A stretch of DNA of 6,466 nt from Prevotellaceae bacterium UBA1716 (GTDB lineage Bacteria; Bacteroidota; Bacteroidia; Bacteroidales; Bacteroidaceae), in assembly GCA_002317225.1 (NCBI GenBank), contig DCIW01000084.1, positions 1 to 6,466 of the forward strand, read 5' to 3'. Made by a program: the position numbers and the translations under genes. Below are positions 1 to 4,018 of the stretch, in pieces (position 1 is the first letter of the stretch; every line of letters begins with the position of its first letter). The notes beneath the pieces are model-generated. The model worked only from the letters and a program-made list of their open reading frames with translations, did no database searches and had not been told where the DNA came from.

Positions 1-11
1 AATAAAGTGCG

Positions 12-19
12 TACTTTTG
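12..19 (+). promoter_or_regulatory. Bacteroidetes -7 promoter box (TACTTTTG) for the toxin-antitoxin operon
   Basis: TACTTTTG matches the Bacteroidetes sigma-factor -7 consensus TAnnTTTG exactly. Transcription would start a few bases downstream, around 24-27, giving a very short leader before the ATG at 32 or 38. The -33 element would lie left of the window and cannot be seen. The box overlaps the in-frame TTG at 17, so TTG is an unlikely start codon. Confidence 0.6.
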
Positions 20-31
20 CAGAAAAATATA

Positions 32-292
32 ATGGATATGAATTTAGCAAGACCTATACCAGCTGCAGCACAGTATTGGGATATGATAAAGAACTCAAGT
101 AATGAGGTGAAAATCAATCTCATTACATTGTTGTCGGCTTCTTTGCAAGAAGATATGAATGAAAGCAAATATTCGGATGAGTATGTTCAGCGTCTTTCGG
201 AGTCAATTGATGATATAAAGATGGGACATGTTTATACAGAAGAAGAACTTGAGGCTGAAGAACTCGAGAAGATGCCATGGCTTGCAGACTGA
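32..292 (+). CDS. Putative type II antitoxin, partner of the downstream ParE/RelE-like toxin
   Basis: Small acidic protein of 86 residues from the ATG at 32; a second in-frame ATG at 38 is also possible. The frame stays open back to a TTG at 17, but that codon lies inside the promoter -7 box. The N-terminal half contains a hydrophobic helix-like stretch (INLITLLSASL). The C-terminus is strongly acidic (YTEEELEAEELEKMPW), as expected for a segment that wraps a basic toxin. I see no recognisable Phd, HTH or ribbon-helix-helix DNA-binding domain, so autoregulation is unproven. The call depends mainly on context: it is immediately upstream of, and overlaps by 16 nt, a ParE-fold toxin gene, so the pair is probably translationally coupled. 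In type II systems the antitoxin binds and neutralises the toxin protein and usually helps repress the operon. The family is inferred, not recognised by name. Confidence 0.7.
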   Translation: MDMNLARPIPAAAQYWDMIKNSSNEVKINLITLLSASLQEDMNESKYSDEYVQRLSESIDDIKMGHVYTEEELEAEELEKMPWLAD

Positions 293-588
293 TTTGGACA
301 GAGCACGCAAAACAACAGCGAGAAGATCTCCTTTTGTACGGTAAGGAAGTGTGGGGCATTAAGCAGACTCGCGCTTTTTGGAAATTTATCCGTTCTGAAG
401 TAAAGCAGCTTTCCGACTCTCCTTATATCGGCCAGAAAGAACCGTTGCTTTCGCATATAATGCCCGAAGTTAGATACTTTGTCTTGCACTCTAACTATAA
501 AGTGGTTTACCAATTCTATCCAGAAGCAAATACCATCTATGTGCTTGGTCTATGGGATACAAGGCGAAATCCAACAAGCAATATTTGA
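277..588 (+). CDS. ParE/RelE-superfamily toxin of a type II toxin-antitoxin module
   Basis: Basic protein of 103 residues, the usual size for the family. The N-terminus (LIWTEHAKQQREDLLLYGKE, then VWG at about 25-27) fits the ParE start, where a beta strand leads into a helical hairpin ending in a conserved W-G. The core PEVRYFVLHSNYKVVYQF (about 63-80) fits the family strand containing the key Arg (R66) followed by the Y-x-V-x-Y strand. The C-terminus IYVLGLWDTRRNP (about 87-99) matches the closing strand with its R-R-x-P signature. ParE members poison DNA gyrase and RelE members cleave mRNA on the ribosome. The ParE-like C-terminus makes the first somewhat more likely, but sequence alone does not decide. 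The ATG at 277 lies in the last codons of the antitoxin gene. A weak purine-rich GAGAAG precedes it. A strong terminator follows 15 nt after the stop codon. Confidence 0.85.
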   Translation: MACRLIWTEHAKQQREDLLLYGKEVWGIKQTRAFWKFIRSEVKQLSDSPYIGQKEPLLSHIMPEVRYFVLHSNYKVVYQFYPEANTIYVLGLWDTRRNPTSNI

Positions 589-603
589 ATTTATTATAAA
601 ATG

Positions 604-638
604 AAGGCTGTGTCCCAGGGAAGGGAACACAGCCTTTT
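604..638. terminator. Intrinsic terminator between the convergent toxin and trmH genes, probably bidirectional
   Basis: AAGGCTGTGTCCC (604-616) pairs with GGGAACACAGCCTT (623-636) across the loop AGGGAA, with one bulged A at 626. On the + strand the stem runs into TTTT, which would stop the toxin-antitoxin transcript. On the - strand it is followed by TTCATTTT, a weaker U-rich tract that could end the trmH transcript. Confidence 0.85.
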
Positions 639-694
639 CTCATTCCCTACAAAGGTGTAGGATGTAGGATAAAAACAAAAATTTCGATGTTTTT

Positions 695-1534
695 TTAGTT
701 TCTTTGCCTTACTGCCTCGTACATGAGGATGGCGGCACTGATGCTGACGTTGAGGGAGTCGAGTTTGCCGAGCATAGGGATGCGGATGTGGGCATCAGCT
801 GCTTTGCGCCATTGTGGGGTGAGACCGGTTGCTTCCGTTCCCATAACGATGGCAGTACCGATGGTCATGTCTATATCGTAATAGAGACTTGAGTCTTGTA
901 GTTGGGCAGTGAGGATTTGGATATTATTCTCTTTCAAGAATGCGATGCACTCTTCTGAACTGCAAGCAACGCAAGGCACGGTAAAAATGCCCCCGACCGA
1001 ACTGCGGATAAGGTTAGGATTGTAAAGGTCGGTCAATGGGTCGCAAACGATAACTGCATCCACTCCCGATGCATCTGCAGATCGAAGGATGGCACCGAGA
1101 TTGCCTGGCTTCTCAACGCTTTCGAGTACTACGAATAGGGGAGAGCCCCCCTCCCGACCTCCCCCGAGTGGGAGGAGACTGTTGAGGGTGAGATTGCGAG
1201 TCTTCACTTCTGCTATCACGCCTTCGGTTGTGCCACGATAAGCTATTTTCTCATAAACCTTATCGCTCACCTCAAAATACTTGCACTTGATATCCACCGA
1301 CACTCCATCCACTTCAAGTTTGTATCCACCCGGATGGCCTCCCCCTTGGGGGGCTGGGGGGCCAAATACACTATCCACCTCAAATCCCGCTTCCACACAA
1401 TGCATCAACTCACGTCTACCCTCTACAACAAAGAGTCCTTCTTTTCTACGCTCGCTCGACTTCTGTTGGAGGGCAAGGAGTTTCTTGATTTTAGGGTTTT
1501 GAGCACTCGTTATGATATTATCTTCCATGACCAT
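695..1534 (-). CDS. TrmH/SpoU-family RNA 2'-O-ribose methyltransferase
   Basis: SPOUT-class enzyme that transfers a methyl group from S-adenosylmethionine to a ribose 2'-OH of tRNA or rRNA in the cytoplasm; the target nucleotide cannot be told from sequence. From the ATG at 1534 it has 279 residues. ITSAQNPKIKKL starts the N-terminal substrate-binding domain, which contains ERRKEGLFVVEGRREL (about 28-43). The knotted catalytic domain carries all three SpoU motifs: EKPGNLGAILRSADASGVDA (about 141-160), AIVMGTEATGL (228-238) and IPMLGKLDSLNVSISAA (252-268). The ORF extends to 1603, but those extra codons run through the -7 box and part of the upstream inverted repeat, so I start at 1534 (alternative ATG at 1528). 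Two Gly/Pro-rich insertions, at about 58-70 and 121-132, look foreign to the family and come from GC-rich repeats in the DNA. They fall in the substrate-binding domain and at the interdomain linker, so activity is probably retained. Confidence 0.9.
   Translation of the reverse strand: MVMEDNIITSAQNPKIKKLLALQQKSSERRKEGLFVVEGRRELMHCVEAGFEVDSVFGPPAPQGGGHPGGYKLEVDGVSVDIKCKYFEVSDKVYEKIAYRGTTEGVIAEVKTRNLTLNSLLPLGGGREGGSPLFVVLESVEKPGNLGAILRSADASGVDAVIVCDPLTDLYNPNLIRSSVGGIFTVPCVACSSEECIAFLKENNIQILTAQLQDSSLYYDIDMTIGTAIVMGTEATGLTPQWRKAADAHIRIPMLGKLDSLNVSISAAILMYEAVRQRN
1139..1177 (-). repeat. GC-rich palindromic insertion 2 inside the trmH gene
   Basis: Segment much richer in G and C than its surroundings, encoding PLGGGREGGSP at the boundary between the substrate-binding and methyltransferase domains. 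CCTCCC (1158-1163) pairs with GGGAGG (1170-1175), and C/G runs flank this. It shares the 8-mer GGGGGAGG, read in the same frame, with the second insertion at 1325-1363. Family members normally pass here from a short linker straight into the first catalytic-domain strand (FVVLESVEKPGN), so this reads as an in-frame insertion. Confidence 0.7.
1325..1363 (-). repeat. GC-rich palindromic insertion 1 inside the trmH gene
   Basis: Encodes GPPAPQGGGHPGG in the substrate-binding domain. On the + strand CCCCC-TT-GGGGG (1341-1352) forms a tight hairpin. A broader stem pairs GGCC at 1336-1339 with GGCC at 1360-1363. Composition is sharply different from the AT-rich sequence on both sides. The encoded P-x-G-G-G-x-x-G-G matches insertion 2 position by position, which suggests two copies of one mobile or expanding repeat. 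Confidence 0.7.
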
Positions 1535-1550
1535 TCTGTTTAGTTGAGTG

Positions 1551-1558
1551 CAAAGATA
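1551..1558 (-). promoter_or_regulatory. Bacteroidetes -7 promoter box (TATCTTTG) for trmH
   Basis: On the - strand TATCTTTG fits TAnnTTTG exactly and lies 16 nt before the ATG at 1534, so the mRNA leader would be only about 10-17 nt. No clean TTTG is present at the -33 position. The sequence there is ATTTCAC, which is inside the perfect inverted repeat at 1571-1608. Confidence 0.55.
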
Positions 1559-1570
1559 CGAATATAAAGC

Positions 1571-1608
1571 GAAAAGTGAAATTATTGACCGCAATAATTT
1601 CACTTTTC
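1571..1608. repeat. Perfect 17-bp inverted repeat at the trmH promoter
   Basis: GAAAAGTGAAATTATTG (1571-1587) is perfectly complementary to CAATAATTTCACTTTTC (1592-1608) across a 4-nt spacer ACCG. It covers the expected -33 region of the trmH promoter, whose -7 box ends 12 bp away. It could be an operator or a terminator for transcription arriving from the fucosidase gene: on the - strand the stem is followed by GCTTTATATT, only moderately U-rich. Confidence 0.85.
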
Positions 1609-1710
1609 AGATGAGTTATTCTTTATAATATCACTTCCTATATCCTTTATTCTGTTCTTGGATACTTGAACGAATATGAAAGAACCTTTAGCTACTCGAC
1701 CAAATTGGAG

Positions 1711-1980
1711 AGAAAATGACTTCGTCTGGAAAATATATAAAATTGCTACGCATAAAATATATATGGTTTACATTGAGATATTTAGAAAATGTCTCGACGA
1801 CTCTAAAATGCTCCGCCGAAAATGCTGCGACCTGCATCTAACTGCAGATATTTTCCGTCATTTTAAATCGCTTGCGATATTTTCCATTTCATCAGTACAA
1901 TATCATTTTATGCGAAGCAATTTTATGACTCAGTCAATTTTTCAATTGCTTGCAATATTTTCTCTCACATATGTTCGAGA
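1711..1980. repeat. Non-coding block of small palindromes separated by AAAAT/ATTTT runs
   Basis: About 270 bp of intergenic DNA made of short hairpin-forming palindromes, each 3-5 bp per arm with a small loop, between AAAAT or ATTTT runs. Examples: GACTTCGTC (1718-1726), TGCTACGCA (1744-1752), CTGCA/TGCAG (1832-1847), ATCGCTTGCGAT (1867-1878), TGCGAAGCA (1911-1919), TGACTCAGTCA (1926-1936), ATTGCTTGCAAT (1945-1956) and ACATATGT (1967-1974). GCTTGCRATATTTTCY occurs twice, 78 bp apart (about 1870 and 1948). A + strand frame is open across the block (1676-2110), but its protein resembles no family I know and it runs antisense into the fucosidase gene, so I treat the block as non-coding. It lies directly after the fucosidase stop codon and could help end or protect that transcript. 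Confidence 0.55.
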
Positions 1981-1987
1981 ATCTTCC

Positions 1988-3673
1988 CTATTTCTTAATC
2001 TTAAGAACAGGCATGATGTTATTAAGATCCTTCTCTGGGAGGGTAACGATGAGGGCATCCTTAGTGCGCTCAAACTTCACTTTTCCATAACCGAGAAGCT
2101 CAACACTTGAAATCTTCTTGTTGTAAAGTTCGCTGCCTTCTGCAAGACTCTTAACGGTAACCTTATGGTCCTTCGGCCATGCAAGAGCAGTCACATAGAT
2201 GTTCTTGGCAGTCTGAGTGAAACGAATCTCATTTGAACCAGCCTTTGAATAATTACCATCATTGAATCCCTGAGCATTAATCTTGATGTCTGCATCAGCG
2301 ATAGGACCTTCGCCAAACTTAACCCAAGGACGAGTCTTTACGATACTCTCGCTATTTATCTTCATCCAAGCACCAAATTCGCGAAGGATTGCATATTCCT
2401 TCTCATCAGGAGTTCCGTCGGCACGAAGAGGAACCGAAAGGAGCATATTACCATTCTTACTAACGATGTCGACAAGGAGTTTTGCAACAGTTGCAGCACT
2501 CTTGTACCAACCATTCTGATAAGTTCCGTTGTTGTAATGCCAGTCGCCGATACAGTTACAGCACTGCCAAGGCTGATCCATAATCTTGTTTGGAGCACCA
2601 CGCTCTACATCCCATACGAGAGCTTCCTTCTGCTCGTCGGTAAGTATCTTTCCGAACACCACATTCTTGGTATCCCCCTTAGTCCGTTGTCCGTTGTCCT
2701 TAGTCTTTAGTCCTTTATTATACATGTGAGCGGCAATCTTCATACCTGCATCACTAACAGGATAAAAAGGAAGTACTGTCACATCAAAGTAAATCATATC
2801 AGGGTTGTATCTGTTGATGGCATCGAGAGTACGATTGTAGAAGTTTGTTACATACTCTTGTGTTGGAGTGCATGCACCACCTTCCCATCCCCACTGACTG
2901 TGGATAGAACCATTATCCCATGTGTTCTTGCTGAAGTCGTGGTTCTGAGCATAGAGATTCTGTGGGTCGAGTCCTTTCCACCACTTCTCAGTGCCATCGG
3001 CATTGAGTTTGTAGCCATCTTCCTTTGTTAACCAACCATCATACTTCACACCAATCTTGTCGCCTTTGAGATCGAAACGACGACTTGGTTCATACCATGT
3101 CCAAGCATGATCTGCGTGGAAAGAAATACCGAAAGGAAGACCTGCTTTCTTGGCAGCCTTTGACCATCCATCGAGGATATCCTTGTGAGGACCAATAGCT
3201 TGTGAGTTCCACTCTTGATACTTGCTGTCCCAAAGGTCGAAATTGTCATGATGATTGCCGAGTGCAAAGAAATACTGAGCACCTACCACTTCCTTATAGA
3301 ACTTCACCAACTCTTCAGGGTTCCAATTTTCAGCCTTGAAGAGAGGAAGGATGTCCTTGAATCCTACTTCGCTTGGATGTCCGTAATGTTCGCGATGATA
3401 GTTATATTTTCCGTTACCTTCCATATAAAGTTCGCGAGCCATCCAATCGCCCGAACCTTCTACACACTGAGGTCCCCAGTGAGCCCAGATGCCGAACTTA
3501 GCATCGCGGAACCACTCAGGCACTTGATACTGACGTAGGGATTCCCATGTTGGTTCGTACTTACCAGTTGCCATTGGCTCGTCTGCTTCTGAAACGGGTA
3601 CTTTATACGTTTGTGCATTGCTTGAAACCATCAAGCCTCCGAAAGCGAGTAATGTGAAGAATAGTTTTTTCAT
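1988..3673 (-). CDS. Secreted GH29-family alpha-L-fucosidase
   Basis: Glycoside hydrolase of 561 residues predicted to release alpha-linked L-fucose from glycans in the periplasm. Residues 1-20 (MKKLFFTLLAFGGLMVSSNA) form a signal peptide ending in SNA/Q, with no lipobox cysteine. The catalytic (beta/alpha)8 domain shows the GH29 landmarks in order: WFRDAKFGIWAHWGPQ (54-69), GNHHDNFDLWDSKYQEWNS (139-157), PDMIYFDVTV (291-300) with D297 at the usual nucleophile position, WQCCNCIGDWHYN (369-381), and LVDIVSKNGNMLLSVPLRADGTP (400-422). A C-terminal beta-sandwich follows (about 455-561). Oddities: the nucleophile motif is YFDV rather than WFDG; a CCxC cluster sits where TDTC is more usual; and a heptamer repeat encodes GLKTKDNGQRTK (321-332) in a loop of the catalytic domain. 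The gene has its own promoter and a long structured leader. Substrate linkage is unknown. Confidence 0.9.
   Translation of the reverse strand: MKKLFFTLLAFGGLMVSSNAQTYKVPVSEADEPMATGKYEPTWESLRQYQVPEWFRDAKFGIWAHWGPQCVEGSGDWMARELYMEGNGKYNYHREHYGHPSEVGFKDILPLFKAENWNPEELVKFYKEVVGAQYFFALGNHHDNFDLWDSKYQEWNSQAIGPHKDILDGWSKAAKKAGLPFGISFHADHAWTWYEPSRRFDLKGDKIGVKYDGWLTKEDGYKLNADGTEKWWKGLDPQNLYAQNHDFSKNTWDNGSIHSQWGWEGGACTPTQEYVTNFYNRTLDAINRYNPDMIYFDVTVLPFYPVSDAGMKIAAHMYNKGLKTKDNGQRTKGDTKNVVFGKILTDEQKEALVWDVERGAPNKIMDQPWQCCNCIGDWHYNNGTYQNGWYKSAATVAKLLVDIVSKNGNMLLSVPLRADGTPDEKEYAILREFGAWMKINSESIVKTRPWVKFGEGPIADADIKINAQGFNDGNYSKAGSNEIRFTQTAKNIYVTALAWPKDHKVTVKSLAEGSELYNKKISSVELLGYGKVKFERTKDALIVTLPEKDLNNIMPVLKIKK
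2679..2713 (-). repeat. Five tandem 7-bp repeats inside the fucosidase gene
   Basis: Read on the coding strand, the units are GGACTAA, AGACTAA, then GGACAAC twice, then GGACTAA: 35 bp with no gaps, starting exactly at the codon for G321. They encode the hydrophilic stretch GLKTKDNGQRTK between MYNK and the conserved VVFGKILTDEQ. Because 7 is not a multiple of 3, gain or loss of one or two units would shift the reading frame; three units would keep it. Confidence 0.85.
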
Positions 3674-3708
3674 ATTCTTAATTGTTAGTTTTTAGTTGAG
3701 GTTATTTG

Positions 3709-3896
3709 CTAAGTAGGTGTTCATAATTATTTTTATATTTGATTCAATCTATTTGGATGCAGATTCCTACTTCAGACGAAGGAGCAATGCGGGCATAGTG
3801 ACTGAGGATGAAGTAGAAAGATGCGCCAAAGAGATGAATAAAATATGAAAATGCACATACAATGATTTATATAAATAATTGTGAATACCTACTTAG
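3709..3896. repeat. 188-bp foldback element (MITE-like) in the fucosidase leader
   Basis: Terminal inverted repeats of 24 bp match at 22 positions: the left one (3709-3732) begins CTAAGTAGGTGTTCATAATT, and the right one (3873-3896), read on the - strand, begins CTAAGTAGGTATTCACAATT. Homology between the arms continues inward with gaps: ATCTATTTGG on the left against ATCTCTTTGG on the right, ending in a perfect 8-bp pair CTACTTCA (3767-3774) / TGAAGTAG (3809-3816). The right arm holds about 24 extra bases. A TTTGC motif flanks both ends. The element has no coding capacity and fills most of the gap between fucosidase and its promoter. I see no clear target-site duplication. Together with the flanking promoter and terminator, this accounts for the 345-bp gene-free stretch 3674-4018. 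Confidence 0.75.
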
Positions 3897-3899
3897 GTG

Positions 3900-3931
3900 C
3901 AAAGGTACAACAATTAATCCGTTCGACCAAA
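3900..3931 (-). promoter_or_regulatory. Promoter of the fucosidase gene (TTTG, 20 bp, TACCTTTG)
   Basis: On the - strand a -33 box TTTG (3928-3931) is followed after exactly 20 bp by a -7 box TACCTTTG (3900-3907), a full match to the Bacteroidetes consensus. Transcription would start around 3893, leaving an unusually long leader of about 220 nt before the ATG at 3673. That leader consists mostly of the foldback element. Confidence 0.75.
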
Positions 3932-3956
3932 TGATAAAATTGATAAATAATAGGAT

Positions 3957-3993
3957 AAAAAGCATCGATGCTCGTTGGGCACGAACATCGATG
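3957..3993 (-). terminator. Intrinsic terminator of the MG2/plug envelope protein gene
   Basis: Read on the - strand, CATCGATGTTCGT pairs with ACGAGCATCGATG across loop GCCCA: 13 bp with a single U-G wobble. It is followed directly by CTTTTT. It lies 25 nt beyond the stop codon at 4019 and ends before the fucosidase promoter, so the two genes are separate transcription units. Confidence 0.9.
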
Positions 3994-4018
3994 AATAATA
4001 TAATATAAATAAGCTGTG

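Noticed and set aside
17..31. TTG start for the antitoxin gene
   Set aside because: The TTG is part of the TACTTTTG promoter box and would not be inside the transcript.
646..661. Small hairpin CCTACA-AAGG-TGTAGG near the end of trmH
   Set aside because: Only 6 bp and no U tract on either strand. The stronger hairpin at 604-638 explains termination.
1139..1363. Frameshift or pseudogene status for trmH because of the GC-rich segments
   Set aside because: Both segments are in frame, the reading frame is intact and all three SpoU catalytic motifs are preserved.
1535..1603. N-terminal extension of trmH to a Met at 1603
   Set aside because: The extension passes through a consensus -7 box and into the perfect inverted repeat. 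TrmH-family similarity begins only at about ITSAQNPKIK, so a start at 1534 or 1528 fits better.
1711..1980. CRISPR-like array
   Set aside because: Palindromes differ from one another, spacing is irregular (about 16-47 bp between centres), and there are no constant repeats with variable spacers and no cas genes.
1676..2110. Open + strand frame of 144 codons across the palindrome block
   Set aside because: Its protein matches no family I know, it is built largely from palindromic repeat DNA, and its 3' third is antisense to the fucosidase coding region. No promoter box precedes it.
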